From GWB1-38-13 sp964608405 (GTDB lineage Bacteria; Patescibacteriota; Microgenomatia; UBA8517), in contig CAZSNC010000009.1 of NCBI GenBank assembly GCA_964608405.1, positions 1 through 27,754 on the forward strand: a stretch of 27,754 nucleotides of DNA. The letters are read 5' to 3'. The notes beneath the pieces were generated by a model. The model did no database searches. It saw only the letters and a list, made by a program, of their open reading frames with translations, and was not told the DNA's origin. Positions 1 to 7,999 of this stretch are shown here, piece after piece. How positions within the stretch are numbered: the first letter of the stretch is position 1; each line of letters begins with the position of its first letter. A program made the translations under genes and the position numbers.

Positions 1-439
1 TTCAACAGGTGCAGCGATTGCTACAACCGAGACAATTCCGGAGCTTAAAGGCCTATTTGACGGAATGGCGCTTCGTGTTCCGGTAGTGACTGGTTCATTA
101 ACCGATTTTTCACTACTTCTTAAAAAGAATGTAACGGTTGAGGAGATAAACGAAGCGCTCACAAAAGCAGCAAACGATAATGCCCTTTTCAAGGGAATAT
201 TGGCGGTATCCAACGAACCACTTGTATCCTCTGATATTATCGGCAGAAGCGAATCTGCGGTTGTTGATCTGGGTTTAACGCAAGTAGTTGGCGGAAACCT
301 GGTTAAAGTTTTTGCCTGGTATGACAACGAATGGGGGTATGCAAACAGACTTGTAGAGCAAGTAATAAGGGTAGGAAATACGATTACATCGGAGAAAGCC
401 CCAACGGATCCGATTACATTATCTTTTACAAGTCAGTAG
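1..439 (+). CDS. gap: Glyceraldehyde-3-phosphate dehydrogenase, C-terminal part (cut by window start)
   Basis: The frame is open from base 2 and starts with the STGAA stretch that follows the catalytic-cysteine region in type I GAPDH. The next landmarks are ELKGLFDGMALRVPV and the C-terminal signature VKVFAWYDNEWGYANRLVE, which contains the Asn near the NAD nicotinamide. About 145 residues are present; the Rossmann NAD domain and the active-site Cys lie upstream of the window. The enzyme oxidises glyceraldehyde-3-phosphate to 1,3-bisphosphoglycerate in the cytosol. The stop at 437-439 lies 23 bases before the epimerase start, so the two genes are probably cotranscribed. The Met at base 65 is an internal residue, not a start. 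Family assignment is secure; NAD versus NADP preference cannot be judged. Confidence 0.97.
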   Translation, partial: STGAAIATTETIPELKGLFDGMALRVPVVTGSLTDFSLLLKKNVTVEEINEALTKAANDNALFKGILAVSNEPLVSSDIIGRSESAVVDLGLTQVVGGNLVKVFAWYDNEWGYANRLVEQVIRVGNTITSEKAPTDPITLSFTSQ

Positions 440-445
440 GTGTTT

Positions 446-465
446 TTTTTGCATGTTTTTGCATG
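446..465 (+). repeat. Perfect 10-bp tandem duplication across the epimerase start codon
   Basis: TTTTTGCATG occurs twice in direct succession (446-455 and 456-465). Each copy contributes an ATG, at 453 and 463. Only the second is in frame with the epimerase; the first opens a ten-codon frame. No Shine-Dalgarno sequence precedes either. Confidence 0.8.
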
Positions 466-1125
466 TTAATAATTCCTGCATTTAATACGAATAATAGTGA
501 CGAAACCTTGGATATGATATCCAAAATAGGCGACATTGTTCTTCCTGACGGAAGTCCTTTGGAGAGAATACAAATAGACACCAACGACGGAACGTTCGAA
601 AATATTAAAACCATGACCCCCGAAGTACTTTCTGAGATTGATACAAAATTGAAATTTGATTACCACCTGATGGTGAAAAATCCTATCCTTTGGATTGAGC
701 GCTGTATCAGGGGTCAGGCAGAGAGAGTGATCGGACATATCGAAAAGATGCCAAGTCAACTGGAATTTATTGAAAAAGCAACCGAGCTTGGAGTAAAAGT
801 TGGATTTGCACTGGATATTGACACGCCGATCGACGAGATCGATGAGACACTCTTAACGAGTGTTGATGTTATACTCTTAATGGCGTATTCGGCTGGTATG
901 GGTGGCAAGATATTGGATGAGCGTGTTTTCGGAAAAATTGAGATGCTTAGTGAAATTAAACAAAGAGATGCTACGCCTTTTAAAATATGCCTTGACGGTG
1001 GAATAACGGAGGATAATATAAAAAGGGTAAAGCTTGCTGGGGTAGATGAAGTTGCAATGACAAAACGGATTCTTGAAGGAGATGTTGAGAAGAATTTGGA
1101 GAGGTATTACAAGTTAATGTATTAA
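463..1125 (+). CDS. Ribulose-phosphate 3-epimerase-like protein with altered metal site
   Basis: 220 residues from ATG 463, the normal length for RPE. The frame is open further upstream but that part overlaps GAPDH, so 463 is preferred. TIM-barrel landmarks are IQIDTNDG (37-43), DYHLMV (66-71), and CLDGGI (176-181), which carries the second catalytic Asp. RPE interconverts ribulose-5-P and xylulose-5-P and usually binds a metal through His, Asp, His and Asp. Here Asp39, His68 and Asp178 are present, but the first His (HIDVMDG in typical enzymes) is Gln37. The usual NPGFGGQ phosphate-loop sequence is replaced by YSAGMGGK (142-149). It sits next to gap and near transketolase, which fits the pentose phosphate pathway. 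It could instead be a related sugar-phosphate epimerase or a weakened paralogue. Confidence 0.8.
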   Translation: MLIIPAFNTNNSDETLDMISKIGDIVLPDGSPLERIQIDTNDGTFENIKTMTPEVLSEIDTKLKFDYHLMVKNPILWIERCIRGQAERVIGHIEKMPSQLEFIEKATELGVKVGFALDIDTPIDEIDETLLTSVDVILLMAYSAGMGGKILDERVFGKIEMLSEIKQRDATPFKICLDGGITEDNIKRVKLAGVDEVAMTKRILEGDVEKNLERYYKLMY

Positions 1126-1150
1126 TCTATTAACAAATTATTTAAATATT

Positions 1151-1786
1151 ATGGACGATTATATACACAAGCCGATAATTAAAAATATTGCTTTTTTTGG
1201 TGATGCAAATTTGGATCCATCAGATCCGGTTTATAAAAAAGCATTTGGGGCGGCAAAACTTCTCGCTGAGCACGGATATACCATTGTCAATGGAGGAGGA
1301 CCGGGGGTTATGGATGCTTCAACTAAAGGAGCAGAATCCGGTAAAGGAGAAACCCTGGCGGTCACATTTTTCCCGCAAAATGCTCCAGGATTTGAAGGAA
1401 GATATGTTGGTAACGTTGTTGATAAAGAGATAAAGACTTCAAATTATATTGAGAGGATGTTTAAACTTATGGAACATGCCGACCTATACATAATATTTAA
1501 AGGGGGAACCGGAACAATCAGCGAATTGGGAACAGCCTGGGTATTGGCCAAGCTTTATTACGGACACCATAAACCGTTTATTTTATTCGGTAATTATTGG
1601 GCTGAAATAATTGATGTTTTGAAAAAGAATTTAAATATCGACAAAAAGGAATTGAGTGTTTTTGAAATTGTTGATAAAGAAGAGGAGCTTCTTCCAGCGA
1701 TCAGAATGTTTGAGAGGAAGATGAAGAAACACGACCACAGTAAATGTTTTCTTTGCAAAGGAAAAGACTGTGCGTTTATCACGTAA
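1151..1786 (+). CDS. LOG-family Rossmann protein (cytokinin riboside phosphoribohydrolase-like)
   Basis: 211 residues. It has the two signature segments of the TIGR00730/LOG family: GGGPGVMDASTKGA (48-61) and KGGTGTISE (117-125), the latter matching PGGxGTxxE with Lys in place of the first Pro. Members cleave nucleoside 5'-monophosphates to base and ribose-5-phosphate, or bind nucleotides; several bacterial members are annotated as lysine decarboxylase without support. Arg102 and Glu125 match the usual catalytic pair. The C-terminus carries an extra Cys cluster, CFLCKGKDC (Cys199, 202, 207), next to HDH, which could bind a metal. The gene starts 25 bases after the epimerase stop with no Shine-Dalgarno, so it is probably in the same transcript. 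If active it would feed ribose-5-P to transketolase; that link is inference. Confidence 0.88.
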   Translation: MDDYIHKPIIKNIAFFGDANLDPSDPVYKKAFGAAKLLAEHGYTIVNGGGPGVMDASTKGAESGKGETLAVTFFPQNAPGFEGRYVGNVVDKEIKTSNYIERMFKLMEHADLYIIFKGGTGTISELGTAWVLAKLYYGHHKPFILFGNYWAEIIDVLKKNLNIDKKELSVFEIVDKEEELLPAIRMFERKMKKHDHSKCFLCKGKDCAFIT

Positions 1787-1829
1787 AGACCTCTTAAACT
1801 TCATTACCTTTTGAGCTATTGCAAACTGT

Positions 1830-1835
1830 TATAAT
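1830..1835 (+). promoter_or_regulatory. -10 element TATAAT of the transketolase gene
   Basis: A perfect TATAAT ends 6 nt before ATG 1842. Transcription would begin at about the A of the start codon, giving a leaderless mRNA. No convincing -35 at 16-18 bp was found; the nearest TTGAGC (1811-1816) is only 13 bp away. Confidence 0.7.
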
Positions 1836-1841
1836 GAATTT

Positions 1842-3701
1842 ATGCAAGATCTAAAAAACGCCTGCCGCAGATTACGCTACCTTATTTTAAATTCAACAAC
1901 AAAAGCCGGATCGGGACATGTTACTTCATCACTATCGGCAGTTGAACTGATGGCAGTACTGTTTTACCGCCATTTTCGTTTTGATCTTGACAACCCGAAG
2001 TTTCCGGAAAATGACAGACTGATTTTCAGTAAAGGTCATGCAAGCCCTCTTTTTTACTCCCTTTACGAACTTGCCGGGAAAGTCTCGGAAAAGGAAATGA
2101 TGACCCTAAGGCAATTGGACAGTCCCTTGGAGGGACATCCTACAAAAAGATTTAAATATACGGAAGTACCAACAGGTTCATTGGGTCAAGGGTTGTCGGT
2201 TGGTGTCGGGATGGCTCTTTCGGCAAAAATGGATAAAAGGAATTTTTTAACCTACGTCTTACTCGGTGACGGAGAGATGGCCGAAGGGCAAATCTGGGAG
2301 GCTTTGGAAATAGCTTCGCATTATAAGCTTAATAATCTTGTTGCAGTAGTTGATGTGAATAGACTTGGTCAAACCGGACAAACACTTTTGGGACACGATA
2401 TAACCTCTTTGGAAAATAGGATAAAAAGTTTTGGCTGGAGGACATATGTTATTAACGATGGGCATGACGTGGAAGCAGTTGATCAGGCTTATAACTATGT
2501 CTTACAGGAACTTCCCAAAGCAGATACCCCGTTTATGATTTTGGCAAAAACAATTAAGGGCAAGGGAGTAAGTTTCTTGGAAGACAAAGAGGGTTGGCAC
2601 GGCCGTGCTTTAAGCGAAGATGAATTATCACGTGCCTTGAACGAAATCGGAGATATTCAGAAGGACTTGAAAATAAATATAAAACTTCCGGTTACGGAAA
2701 TGACCAAAATGGTTTCTCCCAAAAGAAAATCAAAAAATACTTCTGAGCTTAGATACGAAGTCGGTGAGCTTTTTCCGACGCGTGAAGCATGGGGTCGGGC
2801 ATTGCAGAGTTTAGGGAGTATCCACCCGGAAGTGGTGGTGATGGATGGGGATATGAGTAATTCGACAAATTCCGATATGTTTGGAGAGAAGTTTCCCGAA
2901 AGGTATTTTGAGATGTTTATTGCAGAGCAAAATATGGCATCGGTCGCACTTGGTCTGTCAGAGCGGGGTAAAGTGCCATTTATTTCAACATTTTCCTCGT
3001 TTTGGACAAGAGCTTATGATCAAATGAGAATGATCCATTATTCGGGAAATCACATTGTCGTTTGTGGATCCCACTACGGTGTATCCATAGGTCAGGATGG
3101 ACCAAGTCAGATGGGACTTGAAGATATATCAATGTTTCGAACTCTCCCTGAAAGCACAGTGTTTTGTCCGTCTGACGCGGTATCCTGCCGGGAAATAACA
3201 AAACTTGCCTACAAAAATAAAGGCTTGAATTACATTAGAATAACAAGGTATAAAACACCTGTTATTTATAACCATAACGAGAAATTTGAAGTAGGCGGCA
3301 GTCATACCTTAAAACAATCGGATAATGATTCTGTAACGATTATAGCTACCGGGGACACCGTATATGAAGGTATGAAAGCGTATGAGCAGCTGGCTAAGGA
3401 GGGAATCTCAACCCGACTTATTGATGCGTATTGTATAAAACCTATCGACGCGGCAATTGTCAAAAAGGCTGCGAACGAAACTAAGGCAATAATTACCGTA
3501 GAAGATCATTATCTTTCCGGAGGTCTTGGGGATGCCGTCCTGGATATTTTAGCAACTGTAAGTCATGTCCCTGTTTATAAATTGGGTGTGACAAAAATAC
3601 CAAAAAGTGGGAGAGCGGAAGAGCTTTTGGCCTACGAAGAAATTTCCTTTTTGGACATAGCTAAAAAAGTACGAGAAATTCTTACCTATTATCAAAAGTA
3701 A
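1842..3701 (+). CDS. tkt: Transketolase, single-chain
   Basis: 619 residues with both halves of transketolase in one polypeptide. The N-terminal thiamine-diphosphate domain has GSGHVTSS (His26), SKGHASPL (His66), and the TPP/metal motif from GDGEMAEGQIWEA (142-154) to VDVN (170-173). The pyrimidine domain starts near 310 and contains AEQNMAS with the activating Glu362, followed by the GSHYGVSIGQDGPSQ segment (409-423). The C-terminal domain covers about 485-619. The enzyme moves two-carbon units between pentose, triose, tetrose and hexose phosphates, and with the epimerase and aldolase it would allow carbon flow between pentoses and glycolysis. A TATAAT lies just before the ATG, so it is probably its own, leaderless transcript. 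It converges on the - strand gene that ends at 3710. A DXP-synthase identity is unlikely because of length and motif order. Confidence 0.95.
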   Translation: MQDLKNACRRLRYLILNSTTKAGSGHVTSSLSAVELMAVLFYRHFRFDLDNPKFPENDRLIFSKGHASPLFYSLYELAGKVSEKEMMTLRQLDSPLEGHPTKRFKYTEVPTGSLGQGLSVGVGMALSAKMDKRNFLTYVLLGDGEMAEGQIWEALEIASHYKLNNLVAVVDVNRLGQTGQTLLGHDITSLENRIKSFGWRTYVINDGHDVEAVDQAYNYVLQELPKADTPFMILAKTIKGKGVSFLEDKEGWHGRALSEDELSRALNEIGDIQKDLKINIKLPVTEMTKMVSPKRKSKNTSELRYEVGELFPTREAWGRALQSLGSIHPEVVVMDGDMSNSTNSDMFGEKFPERYFEMFIAEQNMASVALGLSERGKVPFISTFSSFWTRAYDQMRMIHYSGNHIVVCGSHYGVSIGQDGPSQMGLEDISMFRTLPESTVFCPSDAVSCREITKLAYKNKGLNYIRITRYKTPVIYNHNEKFEVGGSHTLKQSDNDSVTIIATGDTVYEGMKAYEQLAKEGISTRLIDAYCIKPIDAAIVKKAANETKAIITVEDHYLSGGLGDAVLDILATVSHVPVYKLGVTKIPKSGRAEELLAYEEISFLDIAKKVREILTYYQK

Positions 3702-3709
3702 TATACCTC

Positions 3710-4816
3710 TTAAAGAGGCAATGCTGAGGATGTTGCCGATGGATTAGTTGGAGATACCGGAGTTATTATTGTTGAATTTAGAATTTTCGCAAAAATGTCG
3801 ATAGCTTTTTCGGACATATCGGTACTGGAATAGATTGCAACGGTAAGGGGCTTGCTATCCAAAAGGGTGGTTGCTTGTGTGTTTCCCACAAGCCAAGGCA
3901 TGCCGTTAATTGTCTTTTGAACGTAGGAATTGGTGGCGTTAATTTCCGCCGCCAAAGCATCGAATGAATCATATTTCTTAATAAGATCATTAACCGGACC
4001 AACTCTAAACTCAAAACCGCTTGAAATTGTACTTTCCTGATAGGAGAAGTCGGGAGAATTTACCTTTATCATTTTCTGTCCCGCAAGGTCTTTATCTTCA
4101 GAATCCTGTGCTTTCCAATCCGGTGGAATCATAAACTCGATAGGTAATATTGTACTTTTGTATGAGGTATACCCCGAGTACGGATCTGCCGAAACAGTCG
4201 GAGAAGTTAGGGTTTGAGTAGTTGTTGTGTTGGGAATAATTTTTTTATTTAACACATAATTTTGGTATGCCAGATACCCGACAGCTCCCAAAACGATAAT
4301 AACGAGTATGAGAAGAAAAACAAGAAATGTAGGGGCTTTCTTTTTCGGTTTTTCCTCGACGATTGTACTTCCCAAATTGATCGGTGCGGCAACAGGCTGG
4401 GTTTGTGACGGGGGAGCAGGTGGAGTATCAAATGGCGATGTTGTCTGTGGAGACGGAGTACTTGTACCTATCGGTTGAGGAGTGTAAATGGGTTGCGCAT
4501 TAAATTCCCCTGTTGGAGGAATCGGACTTACAGGTGAGGGAACCGCAAAAGGTGATACAGGTTCCGGAGCTGACGATAATTCTGTCTGTGGTTGTACTGG
4601 CTCTGTAGTAGATGCAAAAGGTGAAACCGTTTGTGGATCACTTAACCCTGCGGAAGCGGGGAAGGTTGGTGTTTGAAAAGAGTTGTCAATCTGTGGCATT
4701 GGTGGAACTTGCGAACCTGGGATATTACCCATACTCACATCGTCCGCAACTGTTGGACTTTGTGTAGGCAGACCACTAATTAATGAATCCGATGTCGGAT
4801 CAACGCCAGGTTTCAT
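3710..4816 (-). CDS. Proline-rich, single-pass anchored protein with PsbP-like outer domain
   Basis: 368 residues. The first about 155 are rich in Pro, Ser, Thr and Gln, with repeated SPFA/SPFD motifs, and look disordered. EEKPKKK precedes a transmembrane helix at about 163-185. It is followed by YLAYQNYVLNKK (181-192), a Thr-rich linker and an outer domain of about 150 residues containing IPPDWKAQDS and ending near FAKILNSTI. The orientation is N-in, C-out by the positive-inside rule. The helix and the YLAYQN..LNKK segment recur in the protein at 9076-9837, so the two are paralogous or share an anchor module. Function is unknown; the outer domain recalls PsbP-like folds by pattern only. The gene lies in antisense orientation between transketolase and aldolase. 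A possible -10, CATACT, lies 8 nt before the start. Confidence 0.8.
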   Translation of the reverse strand: MKPGVDPTSDSLISGLPTQSPTVADDVSMGNIPGSQVPPMPQIDNSFQTPTFPASAGLSDPQTVSPFASTTEPVQPQTELSSAPEPVSPFAVPSPVSPIPPTGEFNAQPIYTPQPIGTSTPSPQTTSPFDTPPAPPSQTQPVAAPINLGSTIVEEKPKKKAPTFLVFLLILVIIVLGAVGYLAYQNYVLNKKIIPNTTTTQTLTSPTVSADPYSGYTSYKSTILPIEFMIPPDWKAQDSEDKDLAGQKMIKVNSPDFSYQESTISSGFEFRVGPVNDLIKKYDSFDALAAEINATNSYVQKTINGMPWLVGNTQATTLLDSKPLTVAIYSSTDMSEKAIDIFAKILNSTIITPVSPTNPSATSSALPL

Positions 4817-4885
4817 ACAAAATCAGTATGCAGGAATTTCCTTGATGATGCAATAATTAAATGCTAAATTGAATATAGATAAATT

Positions 4886-5908
4886 ATGGATGTAGGATTT
4901 CTGTCTGAAATTGCAAAAAGGTTGGTTGCGACCGGTAAAGGAATTCTCGCGGCTGATGAGAGCGATAAGACAATTGAAAAACGCTTTAGTACCATCGGAT
5001 TGGAATCAACAAGTGAAAACCACAGGCTTTATAGACAGCTTCTTTTTAAAACAGCAAACATCGAAAAGTATACAAGCGGGATTATTCTTTTTGACGAAAC
5101 AATCCGTCAAAACTCCGATGAGGGAATTTCTTTTACCAAACTTCTAAATGATCGTGGAATTATACCGGGAATAAAAGTTGACCAGGGAACAATGGAGTTT
5201 GAACCCGGTTCGGCCGAGAAAATTACTCAAGGATTGGAAGGCTTGGAAACAAGACTATCCGATTATAAAAGTCTGGGTGCCCAATTTACAAAATGGAGGG
5301 CCGTAATTACGATAGGGGAAAAGATTCCGACGGATAGTTGTATTGAAGCAAATGCCGTACTTTTAGCCAAATATGCAAAAATTTCCCAGGAGTGCGATAT
5401 GGTCCCGATTGTTGAACCAGAGGTGCTTATGGATGGCGGACACGATATCCAAAAATGCGAAGAGATTACATATAAAACACTAAAGGTTGTCTTTAAGGCT
5501 TTAAATACCGAAGGGGTTGAGATATCGGGGATGTTGCTTAAGCCAAACATGGTCATCAAAGGTAAAGAATGTTTTAAGGAATCCTCCTCGAAAGAGATTG
5601 CCGATGCAACTATCAGATGTTTTTCCGAAGTTATTCCAAGGGAGCTTCCGGGAATCGTCTTTCTGTCAGGAGGCCAAAGCCCTGAAGAAGCAACGGAAAA
5701 TTTAAACGAAATCAACAAGCGTGATTTTTATTGTGAACGCAGCTTTTCCTTCGGCAGGGCGCTTCAGGAGCCGGTACTTAAATCATGGCTTGGAAAAACG
5801 GAAAATATCGAAAATGCACAAAAGGCTTTTTACCACCGCTTAAATATGAATTCACTTGCCAGAAGCGGAAAGTATTTGCCGGAAATGGAGACTAATCAAA
5901 ATGAATGA
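4886..5908 (+). CDS. Class I fructose-bisphosphate aldolase
   Basis: 340 residues, the normal length for the eukaryotic-type class I (Schiff-base) family. Landmarks are GKGILAADES (17-26) with the catalytic Asp24, KWRAVI (136-141), IVEPEVLMDGGHDI (175-188) with the acid/base Glu residues, LLKPNMV with the Schiff-base Lys219, and FLSGGQSPEEATENLNEIN for phosphate binding. It cleaves fructose-1,6-bisphosphate to the two triose phosphates. No metal is required, unlike class II enzymes. The start ATG 4886 follows AT-rich DNA with a weak -10-like TATAGA ending 6 nt upstream. The PfkB kinase overlaps its last 8 bases, so the two are translated together and likely share a pathway step. Confidence 0.95.
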   Translation: MDVGFLSEIAKRLVATGKGILAADESDKTIEKRFSTIGLESTSENHRLYRQLLFKTANIEKYTSGIILFDETIRQNSDEGISFTKLLNDRGIIPGIKVDQGTMEFEPGSAEKITQGLEGLETRLSDYKSLGAQFTKWRAVITIGEKIPTDSCIEANAVLLAKYAKISQECDMVPIVEPEVLMDGGHDIQKCEEITYKTLKVVFKALNTEGVEISGMLLKPNMVIKGKECFKESSSKEIADATIRCFSEVIPRELPGIVFLSGGQSPEEATENLNEINKRDFYCERSFSFGRALQEPVLKSWLGKTENIENAQKAFYHRLNMNSLARSGKYLPEMETNQNE

Positions 5909-6893
5909 GATTGATTTATTGACAGTTGGAGATGCATCTTTGGACGCCTTTATTTTTCCAACCGAAACGGAAGCACTTTGTCAGCGAAACGACAAAGATT
6001 GTCTGATTTGTTTTTCGTATGGCGATAAAATTCCGGTAAGGGATTTGGAGTTTTCAATCGGCGGAAACGCAGCCAACAATGCAGTTGGAAGCAGAAGATT
6101 GGGAATCAAATCAGCTGTGAATTTAACTCTCGGTGAGGACGATATTGGAAATCAGATTGTCGAAAAACTAATTAAAGAAGGAGTTGATACGTCATTTGTG
6201 TTCAGGCAGAGTGGAAAAAGGTCAAACTATTCCCTGGCCATCAATTACTCCGGAGAACGCACAATTTTTACCTATAAAGACGAAATTGACTACCAATTTC
6301 CAAGCGACCCGCTTTCAGCGAAATGGTTTTATCTGACTTCAATGGGAGACAGTTTTACCGATACTTACGCAAAAGCGGTTGAGTTTGTTAAGGGAAATTC
6401 AGATATAAAACTTGTCTTTAATCCAGGGAGTCGTCAAATTAGGGCTGGGGTTGAAGCAATAAAGAACGTTCTGGAAGTAAGCTATATGGTTTACATCAAC
6501 CGTGAAGAGGCAGAAAAAATTTCCGGTTTTTCCGATTCCCGAGGAAAAGAAAAAGAACTATTGGAGAAAGTGTCCGCACTTGGACCCCGGGTTCCCATCA
6601 TAACCGACGGTCCGAACGGGTCATTTGCATTATTTAACGGAAAATATTACAAAGCCGGAGTGATGCCGGTTGACGCTTATGAAAGAACAGGAGCTGGTGA
6701 TGCATTCGGGTCAGCGTGTTTGTCTGCACTTATTAAAGGAAAAGACATAACAGAGGCACTTTTATGGGGAACGGTTAACTCTGCCTCGGTAATTGGGTAT
6801 GTAGGGGCTCAAAGAGGACTTCTTAGTGAGGTGGATATGCAAGAGTGGCTTAAAAGGGCGAGAAGTAGTGGGGTGGAAGTAAATGAGTTTTAA
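5901..6893 (+). CDS. PfkB-family carbohydrate kinase
   Basis: 330 residues from ATG 5901, which overlaps the aldolase stop by 8 nt (ATGAATGA). GGAG at 5887-5890 is a suitable Shine-Dalgarno sequence, and the longer upstream frame lies wholly inside the aldolase. PfkB signature 1 is SIGGNAANNAVGSRRLG, and signature 2 is ERTGAGDAFGSACLSAL with the catalytic Asp and the anion hole GAGD. ATP-dependent members phosphorylate ribose, fructose-1-P, fructose-6-P, tagatose-6-P or nucleosides. Substrate cannot be read from sequence alone. Coupling to the aldolase suggests it may make fructose-1,6-bisphosphate, replacing the PfkA enzyme; this is inference. An adenosine- or ribo-kinase role remains possible. 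Confidence 0.9.
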   Translation: MNEIDLLTVGDASLDAFIFPTETEALCQRNDKDCLICFSYGDKIPVRDLEFSIGGNAANNAVGSRRLGIKSAVNLTLGEDDIGNQIVEKLIKEGVDTSFVFRQSGKRSNYSLAINYSGERTIFTYKDEIDYQFPSDPLSAKWFYLTSMGDSFTDTYAKAVEFVKGNSDIKLVFNPGSRQIRAGVEAIKNVLEVSYMVYINREEAEKISGFSDSRGKEKELLEKVSALGPRVPIITDGPNGSFALFNGKYYKAGVMPVDAYERTGAGDAFGSACLSALIKGKDITEALLWGTVNSASVIGYVGAQRGLLSEVDMQEWLKRARSSGVEVNEF

Positions 6894-6970
6894 GAGAATT
6901 GCAAACAAAAAATGTTAAAACGCAATTGTAAAGGTCACAGTGTCCCTGTATGATTATCTTTAGATAAATT

Positions 6971-7960
6971 ATGGCTAAGATATTTGTTTCAAGAAAATTT
7001 CCGGGAATTCAGCTTGACAGACTTTTTAATTCGGGGCATGAAGTTTCCCTTTGTGAACACGATAGACCGCTTGAAGCGGAGGAATTTTTAGAAAGAGCAA
7101 AAGGAATGGATGGAATTTTGTCTTTTTTGACGGACAAGATCGACGGAGAGGTGATCGATGCAATAGGTCCCCAAGTGAAACTTTTTTCCAACTATGCGGT
7201 AGGCTTTGACAACATCAATGTTAAAGAGGCAACGGACAGAAATGTATTGATTGCCAATACCCCATGCGATGAGGTAAATGAAGCAGTTGCGGAACACGCC
7301 GTAACCCTGATGTTATCCCTTGCAAGAAGAATTGTCGAGGCGGATGAATCGACAAGAAGGGGAAGTTATAAAGGATGGGAACCGAATATTTTCTTGGGTC
7401 ATGCATTAAGGGGAAAAACCTTAGGTATTATCGGACTGGGGAGAATCGGGACGATGGCAGCTAAAAGGGTTAAGGGATTTGATATGAAAGTCTTATATAA
7501 TAAAAGATCTCCCGACCCTGAAGCGGAAAAGGAATTCGGAATTGAGTTTGCAGAACTTGACAGGCTTTACGCGGAATCGGATTTTATTTCACTACACGTT
7601 CCTTTAACCGACGAGACAAGGGGAATGATTAACACTCAAGCCATTTCAAAGATGAAGCAGGGAGTGATTATTGTTAATACCGCAAGAGGGGCTTGTGTTG
7701 ACGAACATGCACTTGTTGAAGCTTTAAGATCCGGCAAGGTCGGTGGTGCCGGACTTGATGTATTTGAAACAGAACCGAATATCAACCCGGAACTCATCGG
7801 AATGGAAAATGTCATTCTTACCCCGCACATTGCCAGTGCAACCTGGGAGGCGAGAGAAAAAATGGGACAGTTGGCGGTAGATGCAATCATTAAAACTTTT
7901 AACAACGAAAAACCCGAAAATCTTGTTAACTCCGAAGTGTGGGACTCCAGAAGGAAATAA
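6971..7960 (+). CDS. D-2-hydroxyacid dehydrogenase (glycerate/glyoxylate reductase type)
   Basis: 329 residues. The substrate domain occupies the flanks. The NAD(P)-binding motif is GIIGLGRIG (152-160), the catalytic Arg is Arg239 in VNTARGACVDEHAL, the Glu lies in LDVFETEP (262-269), and the catalytic His is His286 in LTPHIASAT. The Arg-Glu-His triad is complete. The pattern is closest to the glyoxylate/hydroxypyruvate reductase (D-glycerate dehydrogenase) branch, which reduces glyoxylate or hydroxypyruvate with NAD(P)H; phosphoglycerate or lactate dehydrogenase activity cannot be excluded. It has its own 77-bp upstream gap. The 14 bases leading into its start codon (6961-6974) are identical to those of the aldolase gene (4876-4889). 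Confidence 0.92.
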   Translation: MAKIFVSRKFPGIQLDRLFNSGHEVSLCEHDRPLEAEEFLERAKGMDGILSFLTDKIDGEVIDAIGPQVKLFSNYAVGFDNINVKEATDRNVLIANTPCDEVNEAVAEHAVTLMLSLARRIVEADESTRRGSYKGWEPNIFLGHALRGKTLGIIGLGRIGTMAAKRVKGFDMKVLYNKRSPDPEAEKEFGIEFAELDRLYAESDFISLHVPLTDETRGMINTQAISKMKQGVIIVNTARGACVDEHALVEALRSGKVGGAGLDVFETEPNINPELIGMENVILTPHIASATWEAREKMGQLAVDAIIKTFNNEKPENLVNSEVWDSRRK

Positions 7961-7987
7961 TTAGTGCTTCAGTATATGTTTTCATAG

Positions 7988-7993
7988 TACAAT
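7988..7993 (+). promoter_or_regulatory. -10 element TACAAT of the serine-hydrolase gene
   Basis: TACAAT ends 6 nt before ATG 8000, the same geometry as for transketolase. No -35 is visible. Predicted transcript is leaderless. Confidence 0.55.
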
Positions 7994-7999
7994 CTTAAT

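Noticed and set aside
331..462. Upstream extension of the epimerase frame
   Set aside because: It lies over the conserved C-terminus of GAPDH; the protein family starts near MLIIPAF at 463.
3706..3718. Short palindrome CCTCTTAAAGAGG between transketolase and the - strand gene
   Set aside because: The stem is short, no T-run follows on either strand, and it includes the stop region; too weak to call a terminator.
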